A stretch of 64,000 nucleotides of DNA from Streptomyces sp. CB01373 (GTDB lineage Bacteria; Actinomycetota; Actinomycetes; Streptomycetales; Streptomycetaceae): the NCBI RefSeq assembly GCF_002803075.1, contig NZ_NNBK01000016.1, positions 150,294-214,293 of the forward strand, read 5' to 3'. Positions 24,977 through 33,190 of this stretch are shown here, one piece after another. A model generated the notes under the pieces. It saw only the letters and a program-made list of their open reading frames with translations, did not search any database and had not been told where the DNA came from. Every line of letters starts with the position of its first letter. Position 1 is the stretch's first letter. A program made the position numbers and the translations under genes.

Positions 24977-25459
24977 ATGAACATCCGCCCCGTTCCCTTC
25001 GACCACCCCGACGCCGCCAAGCTGAACGACGAGGTACAGGCCGAGTACCACGTCCGCTACGGCGACGGCGGCGACGCCACCCCCCTCGACGCGGCCGACT
25101 TCCGGCCGCCGAACGGCGTGTACCTGATCGCCTACGACGAGGACGGCACCCCCGTCGCCACGGGCGGCTGGCGCAGCCAGGACAAGAACGCCGAGGGCAA
25201 CGAGGACGGCGACGCCGAACTCAAGCGGATGTACGTGACCGAGCCGATGCGCGGCCGCGGCCTGGCCCGCCGCCTCCTCGCCGCCCTGGAGGCCGACGCC
25301 CGCGACGCCGGCCGCCTCCGCATGGTCCTGGAAACCGGCGACCGGCAGCCGGAGGCCGTCGCCCTGTACAGCTCCAGCGGCTACGAACCGTGCACGAAGT
25401 TCGGCTACTACCGTGAGTACGAATCAAGCATCTGCCTGGCAAAGCCGCTCCGGCCCTGA
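24977..25459 (+). CDS. GNAT-family N-acetyltransferase
   Basis: The product is 160 aa with acetyl-CoA-binding motif A (MYVTEPMRGRGLARRLLAALE) and motif B (ETGDRQPEAVALYSSSGYEP). The substrate is unknown. The ATG at 24977 has no ribosome binding site; TACGGT at 24964-24969 ends seven bases upstream, suggesting a leaderless transcript. A strong hairpin at 25485-25530 follows the stop. Confidence 0.88.
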   Translation: MNIRPVPFDHPDAAKLNDEVQAEYHVRYGDGGDATPLDAADFRPPNGVYLIAYDEDGTPVATGGWRSQDKNAEGNEDGDAELKRMYVTEPMRGRGLARRLLAALEADARDAGRLRMVLETGDRQPEAVALYSSSGYEPCTKFGYYREYESSICLAKPLRP

Positions 25460-25484
25460 CCCGGGCCCGGAGGGGATTCGCGAA

Positions 25485-25530
25485 ACAGCTCAAAGCCCCG
25501 GTCGGTTTCCCGACCGGGGCTTTGAGCTGT
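25485..25530. terminator. 21-bp stem terminator, copy A of a repeat
   Basis: Perfect 21-bp arms (25485-25505 and 25510-25530) with a TTTC loop carry the core CAAAGCCCCGGTCGG. The same core hairpin recurs after tRNA-Ala at 26690-26723. It ends the GNAT transcript and can act from the other side too. Confidence 0.8.
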
Positions 25531-25531
25531 G

Positions 25532-25560
25532 TGGACCTGATGAATTCGAACCCTTGGCCC
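25532..25560 (-). pseudogene. tRNA 3'-end fragment (pseudo-tRNA)
   Basis: Read on the minus strand, this segment keeps a T-arm-like GGGTTCGAA and the acceptor 3' strand CAGGTCCA of tRNA-Ala, followed directly by copy A of the terminator. The anticodon and D arms are absent. It aligns with the 3' part of the intact tRNA at 26731-26804 with several substitutions and a one-base gap. Confidence 0.6.
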
Positions 25561-25712
25561 ACAGTGCATCGCGGTTTCCCGCAGCGTGACTCCCGACCGT
25601 GCTCGTCGCCCATCTCGGCACAGGTGCCGGCGGAGGCGCGGTGTGCGCGTGTGCTCCGGCTGAAGAGCCGTACAGCGGTCACACACCGCGCTCCGTAGGC
25701 GTTGAGCGCTGA

Positions 25713-26159
25713 CTACCTGTAGCCGCCGTGGCCGCCGTGACCGTAGCCGCCGTAGCCGCCGTAGCCGTGACCGCCATAACCGCCGTAGCCGCCATAACCG
25801 CCGTAGCCGCCGTAGCCGCCGTAGCCGCCGTAGCCGCCATAACCACCGTGGCCGCCGCGTCCGCCGTGGCCGCCGTAGCCACCACCGCCATGGCCGCCGT
25901 AGCCACCACCGCCGCGGCCGCCGTAGCCACCGCCGTGGCCGCCACCGCCGCCGCCGTGGCCGCCGCCGCCACCGCCGCCGTGGCCGCCGCCACCGCCGCC
26001 GCCACCGCCGCCGTGGTCACCGTAGGAGCTCACGGCGGTCTGCGGGGCGTGAGCCGGAGCAGCAGCTGCGGTCCCCGCCGCACCGATCGCGGCACCACCG
26101 GCCACGAGAACGCCGGCTGCGGTAACCGCAAAGAGGTGCTTCAGACGCTGTGCCTGCAT
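25713..26159 (-). CDS. glycine/tyrosine/histidine-rich secreted protein
   Basis: The product is 148 aa. A signal peptide (MQAQRLKHLFAVTAAG, cleavage near AAA-APA) is followed by about 110 residues made almost wholly of Gly, His and Tyr: first GGGGGHGGGG runs, then a GGY tandem array ending GHGGYR. No catalytic domain is possible; an extracellular structural or metal-binding role is inferred from composition. The start at 26159 was chosen because GGAAGG lies eight bases upstream. The DNA is a degenerate 9-bp repeat prone to slippage. A paralogue is cut by the left window edge. Confidence 0.8.
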   Translation of the reverse strand: MQAQRLKHLFAVTAAGVLVAGGAAIGAAGTAAAAPAHAPQTAVSSYGDHGGGGGGGGGGHGGGGGGGHGGGGGGHGGGYGGRGGGGYGGHGGGGYGGHGGRGGHGGYGGYGGYGGYGGYGGYGGYGGYGGHGYGGYGGYGHGGHGGYR

Positions 26160-26689
26160 GATCTGTGCCTTCCACTTGATCGACTTGCGCGCTGTCGGAC
26201 GCGCGATTGTCGGCCGCGGCCATAGGAAGATGCGCAACGTGATCTTGAATTCCCCCACACGTCATGGCGGGAAGAGCTTCCCTGCCCGGCTCCGTGGTCC
26301 CCCAGTGCGGGGGGTTTCACGAATGCGCCGAGGCCTCGGTCTTCAAGGATCCGCCGGAAGGGGCGTACTGCCGGGTTCCGGCTCCCTCTCACCTACGCTA
26401 GTCGCCCTTTGAGCGATCGCATCTTGAGCGGGCTGTCGACCATGACCACCACCCCGGCGAGGATCGACGCCTGATCACAAGCGCATGCCGCTCAGCTCTG
26501 CCCGGTAGGTCAATTCTCCGCCAGGGAACCGGAGTTGGATCACACCCAGGCCCACAGGCGTCTGTTGGGGCACAGCTCGTCGTCGAGTTCGGAAGGTTCG
26601 CCGACGCGCCGGGCGCTGAGGAAGTCCGGCGGGCACCTCGGGCAGCAAGATCCGGAGCAGTTGCCGTACTTCGCCGCCGCACGACACGT
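26160..26689. other. intergenic region, nothing supported
   Basis: This is about 530 bp between the glycine-rich gene and the tRNA-Ala terminator. Short frames occur on the minus strand, including one ending VVVMVDSPLKMRSLKGRLA that could be a decayed protein end, but none has a convincing start. The promoter of the glycine-rich gene must lie at its left side. Confidence 0.45.
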
Positions 26690-26723
26690 CAAAGCCCCGG
26701 TCGGTTTCCCGACCGGGGCTTTG
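26690..26723 (-). terminator. tRNA-Ala terminator, copy B
   Basis: The 15-bp arms CAAAGCCCCGGTCGG/CCGACCGGGGCTTTG with a TTTC loop start eight bases downstream of the tRNA 3' end on the minus strand. Confidence 0.8.
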
Positions 26724-26730
26724 AGCTGCG

Positions 26731-26804
26731 TGGACCTGAGGGGATTTGAACCCCTGGCCCCCTCGATGCGAACGAGGTGCGCTACCGGACTGCGCCACAG
26801 GCCC
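26731..26804 (-). tRNA. tRNA-Ala(CGC)
   Basis: The 74-nt cloverleaf has acceptor GGGCCTG/CAGGTCC, a D arm, an anticodon arm CCTCG-TTCGCAT-CGAGG with anticodon CGC, and T arm AGGGGTTCAAATCCCCT, with no encoded CCA. A hairpin terminator follows. Its 3' end is partly duplicated at 25532-25560. Confidence 0.93.
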
Positions 26805-26877
26805 TTGCAACGAGTGAAACTCTAGCATCCTCGCCCGGGTGGTTGGTAATCCGTTGCCGGGCTGGTCAGGGGCGGAG

Positions 26878-28116
26878 TCACTCATTGGCCGCGCGGGGGC
26901 GGTCGCCCTCCTCGTACTGGTCGAAGAGCGGGGTGCGGCCACGCTCGCGGGAGCGGCGGGCCGAGGCTGCGCGGCGGGCGTCGGTGCGGCCGTCGGCGGC
27001 GGGCCTGTCCTCGGGGTGCGGCTCTGGTTCGGGCGCGGCCGGGGCCGCCGCCTCCTGCTCGGGCACGGCGGCGGAGGACCGCGCAGAGCTCCAGGCGTCC
27101 GGCGCGCCGAGGTCCACGTCGGAGGTGGCGCGCGGGGCGACGGGGGCGGTGACGTAGGTGGGCAGCGGCACCGGCACCGGGTCCCAGCTGTCACCCTGGC
27201 CGGGGCGGTGCTGGCGCTCGCGCTGCTGGTCGAGCCACTCGGCGTGGTCGGTCTGCTCGACCAGGGCCCGCCGGTCGGCGGCGAGGGCGGAGAGGTCCGG
27301 GTCCGTCTCCGGCTCGGGCCCCGCGTCGGGCTCGTCCGCGGCGGGGTCCAGGGGTGTGCGCCGACGCGGCTGACGGCGGCTCTCGCGCAGCCGCTGCGCG
27401 GCGACCTCGGCGCGGCGGCGGTCCATCTGGTAGGCGAAGCGGTGCCGTTCCTGGGAGCGCAGGTACACGATGTACGCGCTGAGCAGCACGGCGGGCGCTC
27501 CGGGTGCCCACAGGAAGGTGAGCCCGCCGACCGCGGCGACGATCGCGCCGAGGGTGAAGGCGAGGAAGAGGATGACGGTGGTGCGTCTGCGGCGCGCGAG
27601 GACCTTCGAGCGCCGGGCACGCGCCGCGGACACCTCCGCGCGCGGCGGGCGCCGGGTCGCGGGTACCCGCGGGTGCGCGGACGCCTCGGCGGGCGGACGC
27701 GCGGACACGTCGGCGGGCGGAGCGGCCGCCGGTGACGCGGCCCGGGCGGCCGGCTTGGCGGTCCGCTCGCGCTCGTCGTGGCCGCGGGCCGGTTCCCGTT
27801 CGTCCCGCGCCGGCGGCTGCCGGCGCTCCGGCGAAGAACGGTCCGGGGGCATGGCGAAGGACCGGACGTCCACCGAGTCGGTGGCGGCGTCCGGCTCCCC
27901 GTCGGCGGGCTCCCCCTCCTCGGCGGAGCGCGCCCTGAGGTCCTTGGCGTACCGGCGCTCCATCCCCGCCCGTCCGGACAGGAACCGGATGGCAGTGCTG
28001 AAGCGTTCCGTCGGACGGGCCTCGTTCAGCTCGTCCTGCCTACGGAGCCACATCGGCACCAAGTAGGCGGCCCAGGCCCCGACGATGACTGCGTAGATGA
28101 GGCCGCTGCTGCTCAC
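26878..28116 (-). CDS. sepX: GlpR/SepX, membrane receptor of gephyrin-like Glp in cell division
   Basis: The product is 412 aa: one N-terminal membrane helix (5-23, MSSSGLIYAVIVGAWAAYLVPMWLRR), a long charged disordered cytoplasmic segment (25-175), two further helices (180-202, 205-219) and a disordered C-terminal tail. This layout and the N-terminal motif identify the actinobacterial GlpR/SepX family, which localises to septa and poles, binds the MoeA-like protein Glp and supports hyphal septation and sporulation. A glp-type gene lies three genes away on the same strand. The start is GTG. The AT-rich upstream region (28117-28311) is unusual here. Confidence 0.8.
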   Translation of the reverse strand: MSSSGLIYAVIVGAWAAYLVPMWLRRQDELNEARPTERFSTAIRFLSGRAGMERRYAKDLRARSAEEGEPADGEPDAATDSVDVRSFAMPPDRSSPERRQPPARDEREPARGHDERERTAKPAARAASPAAAPPADVSARPPAEASAHPRVPATRRPPRAEVSAARARRSKVLARRRRTTVILFLAFTLGAIVAAVGGLTFLWAPGAPAVLLSAYIVYLRSQERHRFAYQMDRRRAEVAAQRLRESRRQPRRRTPLDPAADEPDAGPEPETDPDLSALAADRRALVEQTDHAEWLDQQRERQHRPGQGDSWDPVPVPLPTYVTAPVAPRATSDVDLGAPDAWSSARSSAAVPEQEAAAPAAPEPEPHPEDRPAADGRTDARRAASARRSRERGRTPLFDQYEEGDRPRAANE

Positions 28117-28311
28117 GCCTCACACGGTAGAGGGGTTTGCGTGAGGCCATCTGCCAATTGCGCCGGTGTGTCGCACGATCTGGCTGATATTTCGAACTTT
28201 TTTTGCGATCGATGTGATCAACAGGACGTCAAGGAGGCGAATTCATTGCCACCCGGACGATCGGGAGCGGGTCCGGTTCAGATCGCCGGCCGATCAATTT
28301 CGAACATTCAT
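28117..28311. promoter_or_regulatory. AT-rich intergenic region upstream of sepX
   Basis: This 195-bp gap contains an uninterrupted T7 tract (near 28199), several GATC/ATCGAT motifs and repeated TTCGAA-type words, far more AT than its surroundings. It must carry the sepX promoter; no specific factor site was recognised. Confidence 0.4.
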
Positions 28312-28938
28312 TCAATTTCCGGGTGAGGTGGGATTCCCCTTCGGCGTCCGCAGGGCACGGGTACGGCGCCAGCGGTTCAGCAGCCCGTCGGGCACCTCCT
28401 CCGCGGTGAGCGCGAACACCATGTGATCGCGCCAGGCGCCGTCGATGTGGAGATAACGGGGCCGCAGGCCCTCCTCGCGGAATCCGAGTTTCTCCACCAC
28501 GCGCCGGCTCGGCCCGTTCTCGGGGCGAATGCAGACCTCGATGCGGTGCAGCCCCACGGTGCGGAAACAGTGGTCCACGACCATCGCCACGGCCGTCGGC
28601 ATCACCCCGTGGCCGGCCACCGACTCGTCGACCCAGTAGCCGACGTGGCCCGAGCACATCGAGCCCCAGGTGATCCCCGCGACCGTCAACTGCCCCACCA
28701 GGCGCCCCTGGTACTCGATGACGAACGGCAGCATCCGGCCCGCGTGCGCCTCCGACCTGAGGTGGCGCACCATCTGCCGGTAGGTCGGCCGGTGCGTGAT
28801 GGGCCCGCTGGGCGTGGGCGGCGGAATCGTCGCCTCCCAGGGCCTGAGCCAGTCCCGGTTGCGCCGGTTCACCTCGCGCCAGGCCCGCTGGTCGCGCAGC
28901 TTTATCGGCCGGAGGACGACATCGCCCTCCGCGAGCAC
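28312..28938 (-). CDS. GNAT acetyltransferase, RimJ/RimL type
   Basis: The product is 208 aa. It has the RimJ-like opening VVLRPIKLRDQRAWREV, a central GYWVDESVAGHGVMPTAVAMV acetyl-CoA motif and IRPENGPSRRVVEKLGFREEG. Members acetylate protein N-termini or small amines. The GTG at 28938 is 21 bp from the mog stop; a CTG overlapping the mog stop could also be the start. It is the last gene of the mog-moaC group. Confidence 0.88.
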   Translation of the reverse strand: MLAEGDVVLRPIKLRDQRAWREVNRRNRDWLRPWEATIPPPTPSGPITHRPTYRQMVRHLRSEAHAGRMLPFVIEYQGRLVGQLTVAGITWGSMCSGHVGYWVDESVAGHGVMPTAVAMVVDHCFRTVGLHRIEVCIRPENGPSRRVVEKLGFREEGLRPRYLHIDGAWRDHMVFALTAEEVPDGLLNRWRRTRALRTPKGNPTSPGN

Positions 28939-28958
28939 GACGGGCCAGGATGGGCTGT

Positions 28959-29501
28959 TCAGCTCGCACCCCCACTGCCGGCACCGGGTCTGGCGTGGTC
29001 GCCGCCGCGCACCTGGTCGACGGCGTGCCTCAACAGCGGTTCCAGGACGGCCAGTCCGTCCTTCACCCCGCCCGTCGAGCCCGGCAGGTTGACGATCAGC
29101 GTCCCTCCGGCCACTCCGGCCAGCCCCCGGGACAGCGCCGCGGTCGGCACCTTCCGCATGCCGAACGCCCGGATGGCCTCCGCGATGCCCGGCACCTCGG
29201 TCTCGATCACCCGGCGGGTGGCCTCGGGGGTGCGGTCGGTGGGCGAGACGCCGGTGCCTCCGGTGGTGACGACGGTGTCGTAACCGGCCTCGACAGCGGC
29301 GCGCAGCGCGGCCTCCACCGGGTCTCCGTCCGGTACGACCCGCGGCCCGTCGACGGCGAAGCCGGCGCGCCGGAGGCCCTCGGCGACCAGCGGACCGCCC
29401 GTGTCCTCGTAGACCCCGGCGGCGGCCCGGTTGGAGGCGGTGACCACCAGGGCGCTGTACGGCGCGAGCAGCGCTCCTGAGGCCGATGTGTCCAGGGTCA
29501 T
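28959..29501 (-). CDS. mog: MogA/MoaB-type molybdopterin adenylyltransferase
   Basis: The product is 180 aa with the family motifs TTGGTGVSPTDRTPEA, GMRKVPTAALSRGLAG and LPGSTGGVKDGL. It adenylates molybdopterin before metal insertion. Its ATG at 29501 overlaps the moaC stop by four bases. The downstream GNAT begins 21 bp after its stop. Confidence 0.92.
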   Translation of the reverse strand: MTLDTSASGALLAPYSALVVTASNRAAAGVYEDTGGPLVAEGLRRAGFAVDGPRVVPDGDPVEAALRAAVEAGYDTVVTTGGTGVSPTDRTPEATRRVIETEVPGIAEAIRAFGMRKVPTAALSRGLAGVAGGTLIVNLPGSTGGVKDGLAVLEPLLRHAVDQVRGGDHARPGAGSGGAS

Positions 29502-30010
29502 GACCGGCTCCAGTCGCCCGACTTGCCGCCCGTCTTCTCCTCCACCCGTACGTCCGTGATGACCGCTCCCTTGTCGACCGCCTTGACCATGTCGATCACG
29601 GTGAGCGCGGCGACGGACACCGCGGTGAGCGCCTCCATCTCGACGCCCGTGCGGTCCGTGGTCCTCACCGTGGCCTCGATCTCCACGGCGTCGTCCGCGA
29701 CCGACAGCTCCAGTCTCACACCCGACACCGACAGCGGGTGGCACAGCGGGATGAGGTCCGGGGTGCGCTTGGCGCCCATGATCCCGGCGATCCGCGCGGT
29801 GGCGAGGGCGTCGCCCTTGGGCACCCCCTCGCCGCGCAGCAGCTCGACCACGCGGGGCGAGACGAGGACGCGGCCGCTGGCGCGGGCGGTGCGCGCGGTC
29901 ACGTCCTTGCCGGAGACGTCGACCATGCGGGCCGCGCCCGCGTCGTCGATGTGCGTCAGCCGGTCCGGCGCTGGGGGTCCGGGGGTCTCCCCCCGGGAAG
30001 GCACAGTCAT
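29498..30010 (-). CDS. moaC: cyclic pyranopterin monophosphate synthase MoaC
   Basis: The product is 170 aa with the MoaC motifs LTHIDDAGAARMVDVS, IPLCHPL, VEMEALTAVSVAALTVIDMVK and the catalytic Lys in KAVDKGA. It converts the MoaA product to cPMP in molybdenum cofactor synthesis. The ATG at 30010 was chosen from the usual distance to LTHID; the frame is open to 30055. It is coupled to mog by a four-base overlap. Confidence 0.93.
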   Translation of the reverse strand: MTVPSRGETPGPPAPDRLTHIDDAGAARMVDVSGKDVTARTARASGRVLVSPRVVELLRGEGVPKGDALATARIAGIMGAKRTPDLIPLCHPLSVSGVRLELSVADDAVEIEATVRTTDRTGVEMEALTAVSVAALTVIDMVKAVDKGAVITDVRVEEKTGGKSGDWSRS

Positions 30011-30096
30011 GATCGTGTGGGGCTCCAGGTCCGGGCCCGCCGCCGTGCGGCGCACGGGCCTGTTGTGCGCGACACGGTACCGCCACCCCGCACGGC

Positions 30097-31419
30097 TCAG
30101 CCGAGCAGGACCACCTCGACCTCGGCGCCTGGCTCGACGGACTCGGTGTCCTCGGGCACGACGATGAGCGCGTCGGCCAGCGCGAGGGCGGCGACCAGAT
30201 GGGATCCGGCGCCTCCCACGGGCCTGACCTCGCCGTCCGCGTGCACCCCGCGCAGGAACTGCCTGCGTCCCTTCGGCGAGGTCAGCGCCCGGTCCGCGGC
30301 CAGCGTCGCGCGCACGGTCGGCCGGTGGACGTCCCGAAGGCCCATCAGGGTGCGGATGACGGGGCGGACGAACAGCTCGAAGGAGACGTACGACGACACC
30401 GGGTTGCCCGGCAGGGCCAGCAGCGGGACGTGGTCGGCGCCGACGGTCCCGAAGCCCTGCGGCTTGCCGGGCTGCATGGCGAGCTTGCGGAACTCCACCC
30501 CGCCGCCCGGCTCATCCTCGTCCCCCACATGGGACAGCGCCTCCTTGACCACGTCGTACGCCCCCACGCTCACCCCGCCGGTGGTGACCAGCAGGTCGGC
30601 GCGGACGAGCTGGTCCTCGATGGCGGAGCGCAGGGTGTCGGCGTCGTCGGGGACGGCGCCCACCCGGTAGGCGATGGCGCCCGCGTCCCGGGCGGCCGCG
30701 GTCAGGGCGAAGCTGTTGGAGTCGTAGATCTGGCCGTCGCCGAGCTGCTCGTCGGGCTGGACGAGTTCGCTGCCGGTGGACATCACCACCACGCGCGGGC
30801 GCGGACGCACCGGGACCGTGCCGAGGCCGATCGCGGCGAGCAGCGCGATCTGCGGCGGCCCGAGGACCGTTCCGGCCCGCAGGGCGGGCTCCCCCGCCTC
30901 CACGTCGCTGCCCTTCGCGCGCACGTGCGCGCGTGCCTCGGCGGGCCGGTACACGCGTACGTGCCCGCCGACGCCGTCGGGGGCGAGGCTGCGGGCGCGC
31001 ATCGTGCTCACCGGGCCCTCGCCGAGCCCTCCGTCGGTCCACTCCACGGGGACGACCGCCTCGGCCCCGGGCGGCAGCGGGGCCCCGGTCATGATCCGCG
31101 CCGCCTGTCCCGGTCCCACCCGGAGCAGGCCGGCCGCGCCCGCCGCGACGTCCCCGACGACCTCCAGGGCGGCCGGGAACTCCTCGCTCGCGCCCGAGAC
31201 GTCCGCGACCCGCACCGCGTAGCCGTCCATGGAGCTGTTGTCGAACGGCGGCAGGGAGAGCGGCACCGTCACGTCGTCGACCAGGACGCAGCCCTGGGCG
31301 TCGAGCAACTGCAGCTCGATGGGTTCCAGGGGGCGGACGGTGGTGAGGATGTCCTCCAGGTGCTCGTCCACCGACCACAGGTGGTCCGGGTCGGCGGTGC
31401 GGGGCTCGGCGCTGCTCAA
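30097..31419 (-). CDS. glp: MoeA-like molybdotransferase / gephyrin-like protein Glp
   Basis: The product is 440 aa with the MoeA layout: N-terminal domains with PPFDNSSMDGYAVR, the linker domain, the MPT-binding domain (TTGGVSVGAYDVVK, LPGNPVSSYVSFELFV) and a C-terminal beta domain. It may insert Mo into molybdopterin. Because the receptor gene glpR/sepX lies nearby, a cell-division scaffold role as in Corynebacterium Glp is the better inference. The start is a TTG at 31419, with GGAGATG upstream. It follows galU after five bases, so the two are probably co-transcribed. Confidence 0.88.
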   Translation of the reverse strand: MSSAEPRTADPDHLWSVDEHLEDILTTVRPLEPIELQLLDAQGCVLVDDVTVPLSLPPFDNSSMDGYAVRVADVSGASEEFPAALEVVGDVAAGAAGLLRVGPGQAARIMTGAPLPPGAEAVVPVEWTDGGLGEGPVSTMRARSLAPDGVGGHVRVYRPAEARAHVRAKGSDVEAGEPALRAGTVLGPPQIALLAAIGLGTVPVRPRPRVVVMSTGSELVQPDEQLGDGQIYDSNSFALTAAARDAGAIAYRVGAVPDDADTLRSAIEDQLVRADLLVTTGGVSVGAYDVVKEALSHVGDEDEPGGGVEFRKLAMQPGKPQGFGTVGADHVPLLALPGNPVSSYVSFELFVRPVIRTLMGLRDVHRPTVRATLAADRALTSPKGRRQFLRGVHADGEVRPVGGAGSHLVAALALADALIVVPEDTESVEPGAEVEVVLLG

Positions 31420-31424
31420 CGTCG

Positions 31425-32351
31425 TTACATCTCCTCGGCTACGTACCGCTGAAGCCAGGCCCTGAAGTCCGGGCCCAGGTCTTCACGTTCGCACGCGAGT
31501 CTGACAATGGCACGCAGATAGTCGCCGCGGTCACCGGTGTCGTAGCGGCGGCCCTTGAAGACGACGCCGTGCACCGGGCCGCCGGCCCGCTGCTCGTCGG
31601 TGGCCGCCGACGCGTGCGCCTCGGTCAGGTGCTGGAGAGCGTCAGTGAGCTGGATCTCGCCGCCGCGACCGGGCTCGGTCTTGCGGAGTACGTCGAAGAT
31701 GTGCGGGTCGAGGACGTAACGGCCGATGATCGCGTAGTTGGAGGGGGCCTGCGCCGCGTCCGGCTTCTCGACCAGACCGGTCACCTGGACGACGTCGCCG
31801 TCCTCGGTGGCCTCCACGGCAGCGCAGCCGTAGAGGTGTATCTGCTCGGGCGCGACCTCCATGAGCGCGACCACGCTGCCGCCGTAGGTCTCCTGGACCT
31901 CGATCATCCGCTGGAGCAGCGGGTCGCGGGGATCGATCAGGTCGTCGCCGAGCAGGACGGCGAAGGGCTCGCTGCCCACGTGCGGGGCGGCGCAGAGCAC
32001 GGCGTGACCCAGGCCCTTGGGGTCGCCCTGGCGGACGTAGTGCATCGTCGCGAGGTCGCTGGACTCCTGCACCTTGGCGAGCCGCTCGCCGTCGCCCTTC
32101 TTCTCCAGGGCCGACTCCAGCTCATAGTTGCGGTCGAAGTGGTCCTCCAGGGGCCGCTTGTTGCGCCCGGTCACCATGAGGACGTCGTCGAGGCCCGCGG
32201 AGACGGCTTCCTCGACCACGTACTGGATCGCCGGCTTGTCGACGACCGGCAGCATCTCCTTGGGAGTGGCCTTGGTGGCCGGCAGGAACCGGGTGCCAAG
32301 ACCTGCCGCGGGAATGACAGCCTTGCTGATCCTGGGGTGCGCCTGTGTCAT
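31425..32351 (-). CDS. galU: UTP-glucose-1-phosphate uridylyltransferase
   Basis: The product is 308 aa. The nucleotide site AAGLGTRFLPATKATPKEML, the VVDKPAIQYVVEEA segment, GDDLID and the GRYVLDPHIFD region are all as in GalU. It makes UDP-glucose for cell-wall polymers and trehalose/glycogen metabolism. The ATG at 32351 gives the family-standard N-terminus. It heads the galU-glp pair. Confidence 0.94.
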   Translation of the reverse strand: MTQAHPRISKAVIPAAGLGTRFLPATKATPKEMLPVVDKPAIQYVVEEAVSAGLDDVLMVTGRNKRPLEDHFDRNYELESALEKKGDGERLAKVQESSDLATMHYVRQGDPKGLGHAVLCAAPHVGSEPFAVLLGDDLIDPRDPLLQRMIEVQETYGGSVVALMEVAPEQIHLYGCAAVEATEDGDVVQVTGLVEKPDAAQAPSNYAIIGRYVLDPHIFDVLRKTEPGRGGEIQLTDALQHLTEAHASAATDEQRAGGPVHGVVFKGRRYDTGDRGDYLRAIVRLACEREDLGPDFRAWLQRYVAEEM

Positions 32352-32454
32352 GGCCGCAACCCTATCCGCTGCCTTTGCGGGGAATCTGCCTCTCCGGTTA
32401 ATTGACTCTCATATGAAAAGAAATGCCGGATTAAGGAAGGGTACGGAAGGACAA

Positions 32455-33069
32455 GTGAGCCACATCGGACGCAGTGCGGAGCCTGCCAAGCGGACCTTGC
32501 GACGAGAAATCCTCACAGTGAGGAAGACATTGACCGTGGATGAAGTGCGGGAGGCGGCGCACGCGCTGGCGGAGCGTGCCCTGGAGCTGCCCGAGCTGAC
32601 TCAGGCGCGCACGATCGCCGCGTACGTCTCCGTGGGCACCGAACCGGGAACCCCCGCGCTGCTCGACGCGCTGCGCACGCGGGGCGCGCGCGTGCTGCTG
32701 CCCGCCCTGCTGCCCGACAACGACCTGGACTGGGGCGCGTACACCGGGGAGGGCTCCCTCGCGCGCGTGCAGCACGGCGGGCGGATGGCGCTGTTCGAGC
32801 CGACCGGTGAACGTCTCGGCCCGGACGCCGTGACGACCGCCGACGTGGTCCTGCTGCCCGGCCTCGCCGTCGACGCGCGCGGGATGCGCCTGGGGCGCGG
32901 CGGCGGATCCTACGACCGCGTCCTGGCCCGCCTGGAGGCGGCGCGGGCGCATCCCGCCCTCGTGGTCCTGCTGTACGACACGGAGGTCGTGGAGCACATC
33001 CCCGAGGAGTCCCACGACCGTCCGGTGCAGGCCGTGGTGACACCGTCGGGCGTACGCCGCTTCACCTGA
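32455..33069 (+). CDS. 5-formyltetrahydrofolate cyclo-ligase
   Basis: The product is 204 aa with the ATP/folate motif LPGLAVDARGMRLGRGGGSYDRVLAR near residue 135 and the early KRTLRREILTVRKTL helix. It converts 5-formyl-THF to methenyl-THF. The GTG at 32455 was chosen because GGAAGG lies four bases upstream; an ATG at 32413 is in frame. It is divergent from galU. Confidence 0.9.
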   Translation: MSHIGRSAEPAKRTLRREILTVRKTLTVDEVREAAHALAERALELPELTQARTIAAYVSVGTEPGTPALLDALRTRGARVLLPALLPDNDLDWGAYTGEGSLARVQHGGRMALFEPTGERLGPDAVTTADVVLLPGLAVDARGMRLGRGGGSYDRVLARLEAARAHPALVVLLYDTEVVEHIPEESHDRPVQAVVTPSGVRRFT

Positions 33070-33130
33070 GGCGCACGGCGTCGGAAACGGCCGGCACGGC
33101 TCCGGCACGGCTCCGGCACGGCTCCGGCAC

Positions 33131-33170
33131 GGCGAAGGCCCTCCACGCGTGCGCGTGGAGGGCCTTCGCC
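33131..33170. terminator. bidirectional terminator, 18-bp perfect stem
   Basis: GGCGAAGGCCCTCCACGC and its complement flank a four-base loop between the convergent cyclo-ligase and acylase genes. A threefold GGCTCCGGCAC repeat precedes it (about 33098-33130). Confidence 0.8.
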
Positions 33171-33190
33171 GCCGTGATGGCCTCAGCGGG

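Larger units (their letters stand above)
25491..26760. repeat. direct repeat pair of tRNA 3' end plus terminator flanking 1.2 kb
   Basis: A unit of about 70 bp at 25491-25560 recurs at 26690-26760. The first 40 bases are identical apart from one base after the hairpin, and the tRNA part differs at a few positions. Between the two lies only the glycine-rich secreted protein gene and unassigned sequence. The arrangement resembles a tRNA gene duplication or an old att-site duplication left by an integrative element. Confidence 0.65.

Noticed and set aside
25728..26020. Ala/Val-rich frames overlapping the glycine-rich gene
   Set aside because: They are shadow translations of the 9-bp repeat array in other frames.
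26398..26682. Minus-strand frames right of the glycine-rich gene as a gene
   Set aside because: Coding bias is weak, there is no start signal, and the frames run through a tRNA and terminator.
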